Notes: generated by a model from the letters alone, not told the origin. DNA of 61,023 nucleotides from an uncultured Clostridia bacterium (GCA_945877365.1 CAMCRV010000012.1:1-61023); one strand, 5' to 3'. Shown: positions 17,101 through 24,171, numbered from the stretch's first letter. Numbers and translations: made by a program.

Positions 17101-18105
17101 TTCCATGTTCTGGTAGTATGCCCCTGCCTTTCTCCGGTTCAGCTCCTCCTGCATGGTGTCCAGGTATTCCTGCGCCTTTTCCTTCCCGTCCCGGGCGTAG
17201 TAGTAGTTATATACAGCCACTTCGTCCTCGGTCAGGTAGTCGTAGCCCTTCTCCTCAAATTCCGTCTCCGCGAACCTGCTGGCACCGTAGGAGCGGTTTT
17301 CCTGCTTGATCCTGTCGCGCATACCGTTCCGGTTGTTGATATACTCATACTGCTGGTCATCAGAACCGATTCCGTATTGGCTCAGGGAGGAAAAATCCTT
17401 GTCATAGCCGGAAGAATTAGGGTCTGCCACAGAGGACAGCTGCACATTCTTCTGGATCTGCTTAGCCTGATTCAGATATTGCTTTCTGCGGCTGATCTCC
17501 GCCTTTCTGTCCTCGATCTCCTGCGACACCTGCTTTCTGGCATTGGTATCCGTCCAGTCAATATCCGGGTCGTATTCCTCCAGTGCCTTTTCCAGTGCGG
17601 AAAGCTCACGCTCATAGGAGGCAATGTCCAGATTCTTCTTTTCTTCGTAGTCTCTCTGATCATCTGATTCAGAAGAAGACACGATGCCAACTTTGTTAAC
17701 ATAATTTCTCAAAGAGGTCATCATCTTCCCAAGCTCTGAGAACTTCTTGATATCCTCTCCATCCAGTCCATTCGCAATATCCAGATAACTGCTCTGAAGA
17801 TATTCAAAGCGTTTCCGGCTGTCTTCCGTATACCCGTTGGTATAGATATCATTTCCAAGTTTCCGAAACTGCCGTTCCCATGTGGAAGCCCTGTTTCTCG
17901 CCGTTTCAAAGTTGGCAGTGCTGTAGTCCTTTTTGGAGGATCTGGTGGGAGGCTTCATACCAATCCCTTTGTATAAGCTGCTCCGGACAGAATCATAACT
18001 GGAAGTTCCTGTGGAAGCAGAAGAACCGGCGGAATTCCCCTGACTTCCGCCAGGGGTAACGCCGATCTGCTGATACAGTTTATTTCTCGTTTCCTGATAA
18101 GACAT
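5182..18105 (-). CDS. Giant phage polyvalent protein (protease, N6-methylase, SNF2 helicase, LPD domains)
   Basis: About 4307 residues; ATG at 18105 follows AAGGAGG. In order: a helical N-terminus; a membrane-active-looking Gly/Ala-rich region near 400-560; a zincin metalloprotease with HEFTHFIE near 851; low-complexity linkers; an adenine-methylase fold with motif I EPASGVGNF near 1440 and NVPFG near 1505; an SNF2/DEAH helicase with GAGKT near 2118, DEAH near 2281 and QRNGRAYRQG near 2623; LPD3-like and LPD38-like regions; and a helical C-terminus with one hydrophobic segment near 4005. This is the DarB-like polyvalent-protein architecture. Delivery with phage DNA and protection against restriction is inferred. 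Confidence 0.88.
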   Translation of the reverse strand: MSYQETRNKLYQQIGVTPGGSQGNSAGSSASTGTSSYDSVRSSLYKGIGMKPPTRSSKKDYSTANFETARNRASTWERQFRKLGNDIYTNGYTEDSRKRFEYLQSSYLDIANGLDGEDIKKFSELGKMMTSLRNYVNKVGIVSSSESDDQRDYEEKKNLDIASYERELSALEKALEEYDPDIDWTDTNARKQVSQEIEDRKAEISRRKQYLNQAKQIQKNVQLSSVADPNSSGYDKDFSSLSQYGIGSDDQQYEYINNRNGMRDRIKQENRSYGASRFAETEFEEKGYDYLTEDEVAVYNYYYARDGKEKAQEYLDTMQEELNRRKAGAYYQNMEGNTPMELAFGFAAGLDQFSSGVKSLFNTEDDYIPYSAKQIASGMAREDLADVGIKTPDWMGGASLGQIGYDAITTTTNMAPSILASMAVGMVNPIAGEIVGTGLMGASAAGNAYQEMLNSGYDKKQARTYSALVGASEAGLQYLLGGIGKLGGKVSGNVVGKMIDGINNAFLKLAVKLPLKMASEGLEEGLQEILTPWFQNLVLYADEDVNWSEVAYSSLLGALTAGVMEGPGGVYQAVNTYRSGKKNVPDSAAGTKADSPVDKTVENAEAVDKLWEKAEPVDSVMPENQAGMQDAGKQETIPAPETAVQQDTGVETQTQSQEPVTLEALSQKYGNYAEAMQKNYLPGQDVEGYDRAFQIAYDMGKSGLNKDAMSRVEALSSLKNSQREIAYEIGQAAAQAQAKAQSAENAQAANGKTGWHRGVVRGEGVKIADLTKTFNDPQRKAYSVLSTIAEATGIDIVLYKSGENSNGEFEGAQGRFQWNSNAIYIDVNAGLRYSKDVGSVAKYAMVRTFGHEFTHFIEKWNPEHYNEFRNAVFSTMENPEDLIEKKLSQDSTGKMSYDDASREVVAEAMTDILEDSNFLQELAQKQPSVLKILKDKITEYVENLKSYFRSLSRNGAPEAKQLKKEVGDSISYLEDIVKQFDAIAVESVENYQKTVAEDATASKKEAVAAKTEENQSAESKTAETEAMEPESVLNNRTPDSGETSSEPAEQAEEEPSFEEVFRNATPEERQEVVDAMEENMGGFTRMYPTEKPSQESVEPVVETSVEPVVETSVEAPVSSQYDGFSITPNTERGTLEIRFDSKPGEEVRESLKANKFRWSSKNRLWYGKGDPDTIAGVIREKMGKAEIPETIPQTDTAEDQVQNITEEANNNGKEDDAVRSAVPHREGAARLLDEVQAEAVQADGEGRDTLGSADERGRETGRHGAEPDTQRDDGGAGTGSGQSGDLRGGVNPDSDAGKEASPLQRKVSQEIQQKSTKEPGGSNFVIGDTLDLPSGEKGRYKANVDAIRLVKQLEAEKRNATAQEQAVLSKYVGWGGLAGAFDSLNSKWTKEYKELKEILTDQEYKDARGSTLNAHYTDISVIKAMYDGLNGLGFQGGRMLEPASGVGNFVGAMPSAMSQKVKSWTMVELDSITGLIAKRLYPHADVRIQGFEKANIANNSMDVAISNVPFGNYAVADKAYPKKVTGSIHNYFFAKSLDKVRPGGIVMFITSSYTMDSADSTVRKYLMQRADLLGAIRLPNNAFKGNAGTEVVTDILVLKKRPEGTAYAGQDFLEAPYTRPVENSYNGANINTYFTQHPEMVLGTADFTGSMYRGGQLTYNPLEGKGTLSDQIRQAFTHIEGKMDYPAKLSPEKTNFAVENQTRMGKKNSLTVKDGKVYRRSEDGLTEVQTPKGYAERISGMIGLRDLARDLMNYQQQGVKDSEIQKVRKQLNDSYDAFVSQYGFLNAQTNRNAIKMDPDYYSVLALENWNPDTRKAEKSDIFTKNTVSPNRTITSVQSISDGLIVSVNQTGGVDVDLISRLSGKTAEDVYRELIDSRKAFKTVDGGLETAERYLSGNVRAKLREAEAMAPIDRDFQNNVDALKTVIPKDISYSEIFVNPGTPWIPASVYSDFAAEILGGRNTEWRQDVDITRNPETGNFTVDLKNQRLKWGSSNTQKWGTSSRSFLELFDAMLNSKSVVVKKKTADDKVVVDQDATAAANEKVEEIRKEFQDWLWKDDGRRVELEKLYNETFNAIVTPKYNGDNLTVNGANASKPLRPHQRNAVQRIISSGGNTLLAHRVGAGKTYEMAAAAMKLKELGLVKKPMFAVPKSLVAQWGNEFHDFFPAARILVAEAGDFTAGNRKIFANRIANGDYDAVIVSYEQFERLPISDSFALELYQEQIDSVIEAIEEAKAEKGGKSLSVKDLEKKRKSLQAKIDKLTDSAKDTDNISFEELGVDSLFVDEAHNFKNLFYTTSMTNVAGLGNKDGSKRAFDLYTKVRYLQKLNGGRGIVFATATPVMNSMSEMYIMQKYLQPDLLNQLGLNTFDAWAKQFGEVVNGVEIKPSGQGYRVKQSFSKFKNLSELQLLFRNFADVLTDVPGLKVPKMKGGKVNVVVCEPGQFQQEYMKLLEERADHVKNVDPSVDNMLKITSDGRKISYTQRMIDPSLPYEAGCKVNRCIENVARVYKDSGSISGTQMIFCDMATPKGKSSNAEADVDSGMDMESARIYDDIKSGLVRKGVPSKEIAFIHDADTDAKKKKLQADVNDGKIRVLIGSTGKMGVGLNAQKRITAIHHLDAPWRPGDVEQRNGRAYRQGNMNSEVSCFTYVTEGSFDARLWDILERKQNFIDQIMNGENVGREAEDTGEVTLSAAEVKALASGSPLIMEQVQLDTDIKKLESLYRAYNSAKAEANMRKIADMGAIQTMTREMENVRKDISVRTDAYQDGKFSMVIGKKTFTEKKEAGTALMAAAMKKANLNDFTQIGTFAGFPMKVIKTDEGIRGVLSGSQKYNFKTYPGNTTFMVNHIVSVVEGLESRLETLSDAIESTKADLGEQEAISSAPFAKQDELDQKRARYQEVMELLNPKQEQILDEEEGKVQYQGREQEDTPYSYDWFVSKPDMAVTTVTDTVPNSRADVVYYAKQNAAKIGKVNPQNGSVSVYVKDIGTDVLVGTDGLKHGLRRIRNAQNDPNYIVTMKAGEILQNSIKINEINPKKENATGTYVLIGICRNVNGDTYVVRSIVNHFKNELASMDVLYAINAKKELAAAQPPRSTAKPLSVTSSTISIADLLDVVNQNFPDILPESVLKHYGYSARPDGDFGENVLYQQRTETLTDRDVLSLAAEAVQGKENLSAAESDALQIFRDRLSKLDELQEERRNLGREYKELQFGENVDREKASQTLEKMRSLDSRIQEAENKVLAAETAPILKQVLPKARKIVEQNQKAKDDATLRRWRDRRNNAAAIKKYRDRISKDVGDMTNWIISPSNKADLRHVPDALKNTVIPFLTSIDFTSKRQLRGGEATKADEAFLKRLNALESCLKGNISETGLYSGYNDLPPDFMERLEGFIKTANDIVSHGNGQFVINQMTAQELKELSGIVTVLKKHIQNFNRFHANAVYSHVYDAGDATIRELNQHRDAKSRGKAGETVNHFVFWQQIRPAYAFERFGKGGKAIWDGLRRGQAKLAFNTREIVEFSGKAYTEKEVRDWEKEVKTVTIGEETVRMKVTQIMSLYELLKRDQARGHIFGQGIRAATFTVDGKKISDTGHIISLEDANRIIGELTPRQIAVADALQEFMQRKGGEWGNFVSMKRFGEAQFGEEHYFPINSDGRHLDVNADENPSAASLYALLNMGFTKKLQEKANNRLVVYSIFDVFSNHMAGMAQYNAMALPVLDALKWFNYQQKEDVVTNVDGEDRIIHEVKDSVRDQLDRVFGVPEETRPGSGKRGYAENFIVGVLKAFNGTETQGISSDTTGLNSLRHYNMAQVAYNLRVVVQQPLAITRAAMLIDYGSIIRGMKLSPAAIQRNIQQMQKYSGIAAWKDLGFYDTNISRGLTDIIKHNETFRDKLGNVGMFGAEKADQLTWAAIWSACKEEVSRKHGIQPGSEAFYEAVTSLFEEVIYKTQVVDSVLTKNEFLRSKGFFARATGSFMSEPTTTASMLADAFDKYRMDLQRKDFTPRQAWEKNWRNIGRTAYVYTVSAVILAAVQAVADGLRDDDKYEKYADKWQEAFIGNVIDELAPFNKLPIISDVYELSKELLRAVGVDTYGNSPTSVLMQWYDSLVKGTEIIYKKITGDENNRYTWYGGAYKLLQAVSGMTGLPMAAATREIVTAWNNTVGKMVPSYLVRTYEQDPKLEIKYSFQDGYLTELEAQNALIRDAGFTAEEAEQKVSVMAFRKAYPEYADEQLFSEASVQKYLEYCKPNGIEPGICFDILAFGKNATADVDKKGKAIPGSKKKKVLAYIHKQNLTRSQKDAIYKMFGYSANELKKDAPWH
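14235..14474 (-). CDS. Nested 79-residue gene inside the giant gene (+1 frame)
   Basis: An out-of-frame reading frame lying wholly within the giant gene. It has GAGGAGG 9 bases before ATG 14474 (MARKMTQYDLLSPIGREL) and ends EIYEEE. The product looks like a normal helical protein (LSPIG, then KPKLYRQ and GTLWEVL), with a loose resemblance to TnpV-type small proteins. In contrast, the giant protein over the same bases is a Gly/Arg/Asp/Ala/Glu-rich linker of the kind produced by reading a real gene in the wrong frame. Both frames are open. It could be a separately translated protein or a fossil of a fusion event. Confidence 0.5.
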   Translation of the reverse strand: MARKMTQYDLLSPIGRELHDYWMKFKPKLYRQMEKDGTLWEVLMSEDERLDDMVLSLIHNGMTVEQALEVARAEIYEEE

Positions 18106-18116
18106 ACTCTGCCTCC

Positions 18117-19106
18117 TTATTTGTACTTGCCGTACTGCTGGTACCATTCGCCAGCCAACAGATTTGCTTGTTTCTGTGCCTCCTGTGCAGACATTCCTGC
18201 ATTCATGGCATCCTTCCTGAACTGATTGACTTCCTTGACCATCTGGTCATGGGTGACATAATAATTGCTGCCACCGTCATTTCCGCTACCGCCGCTGCGG
18301 CTACCACCGCCGCCACCGCCGCCGCCCCGTCTCGAGGCCTGCTCTCTCTGCCATGCCATGTTCTCGTTGTACTGCCGCACGGATTCGTCAAACTCCTTCT
18401 GCCACTGCTCGTCCGCAATCTTGTCCCGCTCCTGCTGGTATGCCCACTGTTCGTCCCAGCGGGTATCCTCCAGCTGATCCCGGTCAAGCTGATACTGGAA
18501 GTTCTGGTCATCCCGGAACATACCGTAGTCAAAGGACTGGTCATCGCTGAACCGGCCATAGTCGTAGTCCCGTTCGCTCTCATATGCACCCTGAAGCCGG
18601 TCAAGCTCTGCGTAGTACCGGTTCAGCTGATCCATGTACCGGCTGTAGGCCGTATCTTCCTGATCGGAAAGAAGGCCGTACTGATTGAGAAGGTCATCCC
18701 CTTCCATCTGGTACCGGTCAAGCGCCATCTGATAGAACTGGGGCATCATGTCGTTGACACCCTGCAAATACCCCTGGTATGTCTGCTGCCCTACCGTCTG
18801 GGCATAGCTGTTTCCATAGCCCCCGGTGAGAGCCGCAGCCTGACCCATGGTGTCCATCATGGCCTGCTTTCCCTGCTGCATATACCGGTCTACCATCTGC
18901 TGATACATGGCATCGGCATTGATGTCATACTGAAAAGGCCCCCGGTTCTGATATTTGGAAAGCAGATCGTTCATCTGCCCCTGCCACTGGCTCTGGTATT
19001 CCCCGGGCTTGTTCTGCTGGTGCTGCTGCAAGGCATTCTGCGCCTGGGTGACAGTATCGCTCTGTTTGTATTCCTTTTTCTCATACGGAACATAGGTAAA
19101 AGCCAT
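18117..19106 (-). CDS. Putative internal/ejection virion protein
   Basis: 329 residues, very rich in Gln, Asp, Tyr and Arg, with long amphipathic helices, a middle region of DYDYGRF-type repeats, then a Gly8 run with GGSRSGGSG and a short helical tail. It is encoded directly upstream of the giant gene, 11 bases from its start codon. An equivalent gene sits before the second giant gene (52322-53326, broken). Position and composition suggest a partner ejected with the giant protein, as internal core proteins are in podoviruses. No catalytic motif is seen. Confidence 0.65.
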   Translation of the reverse strand: MAFTYVPYEKKEYKQSDTVTQAQNALQQHQQNKPGEYQSQWQGQMNDLLSKYQNRGPFQYDINADAMYQQMVDRYMQQGKQAMMDTMGQAAALTGGYGNSYAQTVGQQTYQGYLQGVNDMMPQFYQMALDRYQMEGDDLLNQYGLLSDQEDTAYSRYMDQLNRYYAELDRLQGAYESERDYDYGRFSDDQSFDYGMFRDDQNFQYQLDRDQLEDTRWDEQWAYQQERDKIADEQWQKEFDESVRQYNENMAWQREQASRRGGGGGGGGSRSGGSGNDGGSNYYVTHDQMVKEVNQFRKDAMNAGMSAQEAQKQANLLAGEWYQQYGKYK

Positions 19107-19118
19107 TGTTTTCCCTCC

Positions 19119-21245
19119 TTAACTCGTCCAATAGTCCAGATATCCGTCAATCCAGACCACTTCCATATTCCCTGTCATCACCACATCCGTCATTCTCTGT
19201 GCCCATTCCACCTGGATATAGCCGTCCGGGTTTGCGCTTACCATGGCAATCCCCCGGTCATTGATGGGGCACAGGGAAAAAACCGGTCTGTCGGGCCGGA
19301 TGCTCTCCGGCAGGGGATCTTTGTTGATAACCACCGGAACACCGCCAAAATGAAATCCGCAGTTGAAAGCGGCATACACATGATTGCCGTTGGAGATCTG
19401 GTAATGGCAGCCCGTGTCCTCTTTTCTGCCGTAGGCATATACGGATTCCTCCACCCCGTCTGCAAGGTTCAGGCTTACCCAGGCGGAGCTCAGGGCAATC
19501 AGCTTGCCCCGAACCAGCAGTGTCATGTGGGAGGCAATGTCAATCACATGGGGTGATTCCGGGTATTTCCCGAATCCGGCTCCGTCCACTCCGTCATACA
19601 GCACAAAGCTGACGGCATCCGTCATAATTGGGAAGCTCAGAATGTGCTCGCTGCCGATATCGTCCACTGCGCTGATCTCAATTTCATAGGATGTGGACAG
19701 GGAGCTGACCACATCGGCAATCAGCAGGGATACTTCCGTCTTGGTGCTGTCCGGGGCAATCAGGGTAACCCAGTTCCCGAACTCCGGTGCATTGGTGGTT
19801 TTCCAGCGGTAGCGAAGGGTGCAGCTGTTTTTCTCCACACCATCTATTTTCACACTGGAATAGCTTCTGCCTGCCCGGATTGCCAGGAGCGTTCCCTTTG
19901 TGCTGAGCTCACCGGTTTCCAGAGCCCGGTCGCAGATAACCATATCGTATCCGATGTATGGTGTTACCTTTGGCCTGCGGTATGGGATAATGTAGATGCT
20001 GGTTGTCACCGTTGTGCTATACCCTCTGGCATCTGTGACCTTGGCAACCACCTTCACTTCCCCATCGTCTACCAGAAGATCCACCAGTGCCGGATTTCCT
20101 TCCGCGCTCAGGCTCCCCACAATTATGGAGTAGCTTCTAATTGTGGAGTAATCGGAACTGGCCGTAAACTCCGCCCTGACGCCGGTCTTGCCACGCATAT
20201 ACATTCCGGCGAAGTCCTGGCTCAGTTCACCAACCGGAGAGAGAATCAGCCCATCCGCTGTGAACTTAGGCCGTGTCACCTCGTTTTCCGGTACGAATAA
20301 ACGGATTGTTGTCTCACGGCTGCCAACCTCTGCTGTTCCATTCAGCGTAATGCATCGGATGGTTCCCGTTCCGTAGGTAAGGCTGGGAATCTCCTTTGCC
20401 AGATCGTAGGGCGGTGTCCACTCTGAGGATTCTATCTGCCCATCCTGGATAACCCCGGTGACGCTCTTGAAATCATATTCCAGCCGTAAAGTGAAGTTCT
20501 GAGAGTTTCTGGGGCAGCTGATGATGCCGGTGGATCCCATAGTGAACTCGCCGCCGGATACAGACGGAGTTGTGGGGTCTTGGACATTCAGCTTCACAAT
20601 TCCAACGGTCTGACCAAGCAATTTATTTTTTCGGTAGGTCTTGCAGGTGATTTCGCAGTTACCATAGGTGGCATCGCTGCAAAGGCTTGCCAGATCCGGA
20701 ATCTCCCAGGTATAGCTGCTTTCCACATTGGTTGCCAGTTCCACGGTGCTGCCGCCAAAGGAATAGGAGAGTGTATGGATACAATCCTCTTTATCCCTGG
20801 CAATGGAAATCAGCATCTTTTTCCCCATCTGCGCCGATGCCGGAACGGTGATTTCAGAAGGTCCGGCAACCTCAATCTTATCCAGTGTAACAGTCTGTCC
20901 TCCGGAAACACTGCTTCCGGACAGGGAAGTACCACTGGGGCCGTATGCCGCGCCGCTGATATAGCAGGTTCCGTTTCCGTCTGAATCGTGCTTGACAGTG
21001 ACGGAGGTGGAAACCACCATAACCTCATCTTTCAGCGACATATACTGCTGAAAGCTCTGTTCCGATGTGCCGGCTGCCACGCTTCCGGAGAAGGTTCCGG
21101 AGGTTGCGTACCCGTCCGTTTTCCATAGATACAGGTTAGCCCGAACGACGGAGGAATTTGAATCCTGATTTGGTGTGCTGCTCCATGCAATCCGTCCTCT
21201 GAATGCACTTTTGCTGTAGGAAAGGTCAAAACTTCCGCTTGCCAT
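19119..21245 (-). CDS. Large tail structural protein (DUF859-like, beta-rich)
   Basis: 708 residues. The N-terminus (MASGSFDLSY...) and strings of Ser/Thr/Gly-rich beta segments resemble DUF859-type minor structural proteins of Firmicute phages. The start is at 21245, where TAATG overlaps the preceding gene's stop and GGAGGAA lies about 8 bases upstream; a start 7 codons earlier has no site. The C-terminal 150 residues (FAFNCGFHFGGVPVVI pattern) may form a trimeric tip. It lies between a tail adaptor gene and the ejection protein. Possibly a tail spike or appendage. Confidence 0.65.
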   Translation of the reverse strand: MASGSFDLSYSKSAFRGRIAWSSTPNQDSNSSVVRANLYLWKTDGYATSGTFSGSVAAGTSEQSFQQYMSLKDEVMVVSTSVTVKHDSDGNGTCYISGAAYGPSGTSLSGSSVSGGQTVTLDKIEVAGPSEITVPASAQMGKKMLISIARDKEDCIHTLSYSFGGSTVELATNVESSYTWEIPDLASLCSDATYGNCEITCKTYRKNKLLGQTVGIVKLNVQDPTTPSVSGGEFTMGSTGIISCPRNSQNFTLRLEYDFKSVTGVIQDGQIESSEWTPPYDLAKEIPSLTYGTGTIRCITLNGTAEVGSRETTIRLFVPENEVTRPKFTADGLILSPVGELSQDFAGMYMRGKTGVRAEFTASSDYSTIRSYSIIVGSLSAEGNPALVDLLVDDGEVKVVAKVTDARGYSTTVTTSIYIIPYRRPKVTPYIGYDMVICDRALETGELSTKGTLLAIRAGRSYSSVKIDGVEKNSCTLRYRWKTTNAPEFGNWVTLIAPDSTKTEVSLLIADVVSSLSTSYEIEISAVDDIGSEHILSFPIMTDAVSFVLYDGVDGAGFGKYPESPHVIDIASHMTLLVRGKLIALSSAWVSLNLADGVEESVYAYGRKEDTGCHYQISNGNHVYAAFNCGFHFGGVPVVINKDPLPESIRPDRPVFSLCPINDRGIAMVSANPDGYIQVEWAQRMTDVVMTGNMEVVWIDGYLDYWTS

Positions 21246-21976
21246 TAGCTGCTTCCTCCTATCCACTGAAATGCCAGACCGTGATTAAAGTAAATTTTGA
21301 ATCTCCCGGTTACCGTAAGAGAGCCGGATATCTCCGCATTGGTGATATACAGCTTGTAGTCGGAAATGTAGGCAACCTCGACATCGTTGCTGTCGAAGAA
21401 ACTGAGCCGGTCTGCGGTGAACCTTGCAAATTTGTCAAACACCTGCTGCCCGTTGGAATCGTTGGTCTGCCCGATCTCCAGACCGTACACCGGGTTTCCG
21501 CTTTTGTCGTCATACAGAAGTCCCGTCTTGATATAGGCGTTGGTGCTGACCATCTGGCTGTACATCTCATCCACCGTTCCGGATATGGTTCTGGTATTGG
21601 TAAACAGCTGGCTGATGCTGTTGGAAAACGCCGTCAGATCCAGTGCCGTTTTCTCCGTGTATGTGCCAAAATCAGACTGTGCCACATAAAGACCTTCCAG
21701 CCTGTGATTGATCTGGGAATAAAATGCGCTGACAATTTCAGAGCTTTTGATTATCAGATCCTTAATCCCGGAGAATACCTTCTCGTTTTCCTTGCTGGCA
21801 GAGCCTCCTGCCTGATTTGCGGCATTTGGAGCGGATTCAGAAATCCCAGCAGAGGTATCTATGGTGGAAAATGCCCATTGCAGCTGTTGGGAAAGCTGAT
21901 ACAGATAGGAGCGCATCTGAATAAGCTGCTCTTTTTCCGTTTGGGCTGTGATATTCGGCTGTCTGATATCAATCAA
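21245..21976 (-). CDS. Tail adaptor / fibre-attachment protein
   Basis: 243 residues; begins at TTG 21976 overlapping the TGA of the nozzle gene (TTGA). The N-terminus (IDIRQPNITAQTEKEQLIQMRSYLY) is typical of a common clostridial phage tail family; a central helical segment is followed by a beta-rich C-terminus (VTGRFKIYF). Tight coupling to genes on both sides points to a stoichiometric tail component. Its positional counterpart in the second prophage (55018-55533) is shorter and divergent. Confidence 0.65.
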   Translation of the reverse strand: MIDIRQPNITAQTEKEQLIQMRSYLYQLSQQLQWAFSTIDTSAGISESAPNAANQAGGSASKENEKVFSGIKDLIIKSSEIVSAFYSQINHRLEGLYVAQSDFGTYTEKTALDLTAFSNSISQLFTNTRTISGTVDEMYSQMVSTNAYIKTGLLYDDKSGNPVYGLEIGQTNDSNGQQVFDKFARFTADRLSFFDSNDVEVAYISDYKLYITNAEISGSLTVTGRFKIYFNHGLAFQWIGGSS

Positions 21977-23736
21977 GGCTTGTCACTTCCTTCGGACATA
22001 CTCTTGGTGATGGAAAAGATCATTGCCTTCCCGATTCCTTCCAACCGAAGCCGCAGGTGGTCGCACCTTCTGGGTCTTACTGGCAGTGTAAAGCTGCGAA
22101 GGTCAGCACCCGTCATAAATCCAAGGCTTTCCCATGCGCCGCAGGAATCATACTGGGCAAGAATGGTCACCTGGCTTCCCGGCTCCAGCACCATGCGGAT
22201 GCTGATCCGCTTCAGGTACTGCCGCTGGGGTGAGGCTGCATTGATAATCCCAGTCTCGGCCATCCATGCCACTTCCTGCTCATATTCCTCTCCACTGCCA
22301 AGAAGGGTGAGAATCCTGCCGTCAGGGAGGGAGCAGTACAATTCATCCCGGCAGGAGCACATCTGTACCGCCTCCATGCCGTCCTCCCGGTGCCAAAGTC
22401 CCTTTGCGGTGTCGTAGACCATCAGGCACCAATCTGCGCTCATGGTCTCCTGCATGGACACATAGTATTTGTTCCCGTGGGAAGAAGCCACGGCGTTTTC
22501 ATACTGGATATCCCCCAGCGCACCGGACATCTCCGTGGGAAGTGATCCGTCATAGGCGCAGATGGCGTGCCTGGACTTGTAGTACAGAATCTCGTTCACA
22601 ATGGCCAGGCTCCTGCTGCATCCCTTCTGCACACCCCGGCAGGCCGTGGTCTGAACCTGGAAGTTCGACGGCATCTGGCCGTATACCTTGTGCATACAGT
22701 TTTCCTTGAAGAAAAGCGGATACCCGGCGTGTGCAATGGCACCGGTAAACTGCCCGTCAGATCCCAGGGAAACCGCATAGCTGTCCGTGCTGATTCCCAT
22801 GAAGCAATTCCAGTTTTTGAAATCCCCCAGCTTGCAGGCGTACAGCTCGTTGACTACCTCTCCCTCATTATTCAGGCCATACCGGCAGCCCCAGAGCCGG
22901 TTGTCGTTCTCTATGACAAAGTCCATCAGCGGCATTTTTCTGGATACCGTGACCACACCGTCGATGGTGGTATCTGCATCCAGAATCCCAACCACGGTAA
23001 TGGCATCGTCCTCCTGTGCATAGACAATGGCCGCGCCTTCCAGTGCTTTGATCTGCTCCGCTGTTGCCCCTGTCAGTCCCTCCGGCAGTTTGAGGTGTAC
23101 CCCGTCATACTGGCTGAACATCCTGCCGATTCCCGCGCTCTGGATCTTGATGTAGGTAACCGTAATGCTTGCCCACATTCCGGTACTTTCGGACCACTGC
23201 TTCAGGGAGTGTGGTGTGGTGCTGGTATCCATCCACAGAGCCATGTTGGCAGGCTCTTTGGGCTGGGAAGACTGGATATAGTCCGGGGAAAATGTGGTGC
23301 CGTCCTGCCTGCATGGGGAGAATACCACGCTTGCCGTGGTGGAAAACTCTGCTTCAATGCTTCCAAAGTCGGAGGTATCCGCCGTGTTTATGTATTTTTT
23401 GTCCGGCAGGATGATGACATAGGCACCCATGGATATCAGCTGCTTGGGGCAGTCCTGACTTTCCGTGGACAGACCCATGTCAATCCGGTAGCCGTTCATC
23501 ACGAAGGCACTACCGTCCACATAGCACAGGCCGTCCTTTGCAATCATGCCCTGGGTATTTGCATCCTTCCGGTAAAGCCCACGCTTTTTCCGGGGGGAAA
23601 GCACCGGGGCAGCGTCCGAACTGAGATTTCGCATATCATAGAACTCATTTTCCGAGATTCTCAGGTTGTGGTTATACCCGGCAAACACATCGATGGTCTG
23701 TCTGGCTTCCGGTGTAACATTCAAAATCGGCCGCAT
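21973..23736 (-). CDS. Nozzle / tail hub-like structural protein
   Basis: 587 residues. The N-terminal pattern (GYNHNLRISENEFYDMRNLSSDAAPVL split by short gaps) and repeated WG/LWG beta blades suggest a beta-propeller nozzle or hub protein at the end of a short tail. A divergent homologue of 555 residues lies at 53340-55007 with matching features (DMENMCTDHYPVL, ENRLWG, SWTV). It is encoded just after a head-tail connector gene, as expected for the distal tail tube of a podovirus. The assignment is by architecture and position. Confidence 0.6.
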   Translation of the reverse strand: MRPILNVTPEARQTIDVFAGYNHNLRISENEFYDMRNLSSDAAPVLSPRKKRGLYRKDANTQGMIAKDGLCYVDGSAFVMNGYRIDMGLSTESQDCPKQLISMGAYVIILPDKKYINTADTSDFGSIEAEFSTTASVVFSPCRQDGTTFSPDYIQSSQPKEPANMALWMDTSTTPHSLKQWSESTGMWASITVTYIKIQSAGIGRMFSQYDGVHLKLPEGLTGATAEQIKALEGAAIVYAQEDDAITVVGILDADTTIDGVVTVSRKMPLMDFVIENDNRLWGCRYGLNNEGEVVNELYACKLGDFKNWNCFMGISTDSYAVSLGSDGQFTGAIAHAGYPLFFKENCMHKVYGQMPSNFQVQTTACRGVQKGCSRSLAIVNEILYYKSRHAICAYDGSLPTEMSGALGDIQYENAVASSHGNKYYVSMQETMSADWCLMVYDTAKGLWHREDGMEAVQMCSCRDELYCSLPDGRILTLLGSGEEYEQEVAWMAETGIINAASPQRQYLKRISIRMVLEPGSQVTILAQYDSCGAWESLGFMTGADLRSFTLPVRPRRCDHLRLRLEGIGKAMIFSITKSMSEGSDKP

Positions 23737-23745
23737 AAACCCTCC

Positions 23746-24117
23746 TTAGAACCGGAACCGCCCATAGCCTTTGGGGGTGTGGCTCTTTTTGTAGATACCC
23801 TTGAACTGGTCGAAGATGGAATTGAACATGGTCATGGCTCTGTTGTACCGGTCAATTTCATCGTTGGCATAGTAGACCTGTGCCTGAAGCCAGTGCACAT
23901 AGCACTCGTCATAGGGCTGCGGCATAATCAGAACCGTGTTTCTGTCTGTGTTGTCATCGTAGCCGGAAAACTGGATGCTTTCTCCGCCGTCGTGGGCATC
24001 GATCACATCGTGCTTGACCATGGCCTCACACCGGGAAAGCCAGGTCACCTTCTGGCTGAAGGAATAGGAATTCCGGTTTGTTTCATCGCTCTGAATGATT
24101 GCTTCCTGCAATGTCAT
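23746..24117 (-). CDS. Head-tail connector / adaptor protein
   Basis: 123 residues, mostly helical, with VTWLSRCEAMVKHDVIDAHDG and a helix pair YVHWLQAQVYYANDEIDRYNRAMTMF (separate segments). The C-terminus is basic and aromatic (YGRFRF). Size, helical content and position between capsid genes and the nozzle match gp6/gp15-type head completion adaptors. Confidence rests mainly on position. Confidence 0.6.
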   Translation of the reverse strand: MTLQEAIIQSDETNRNSYSFSQKVTWLSRCEAMVKHDVIDAHDGGESIQFSGYDDNTDRNTVLIMPQPYDECYVHWLQAQVYYANDEIDRYNRAMTMFNSIFDQFKGIYKKSHTPKGYGRFRF

Positions 24118-24143
24118 ACATTTTCCCTCCCATTACCAAAAAA

Positions 24144-24163
24144 GGGAGGCATTGCCGCCTCCC
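24144..24163 (-). terminator. Hairpin after the acidic head gene
   Basis: On the minus strand GGGAGGC pairs with GCCTCCC and is followed by TTTTTTGG. It lies 8 bases after the stop at 24172, and probably acts as an attenuator lowering expression of downstream tail genes. Confidence 0.75.
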
Positions 24164-24171
24164 TCCTTGCT

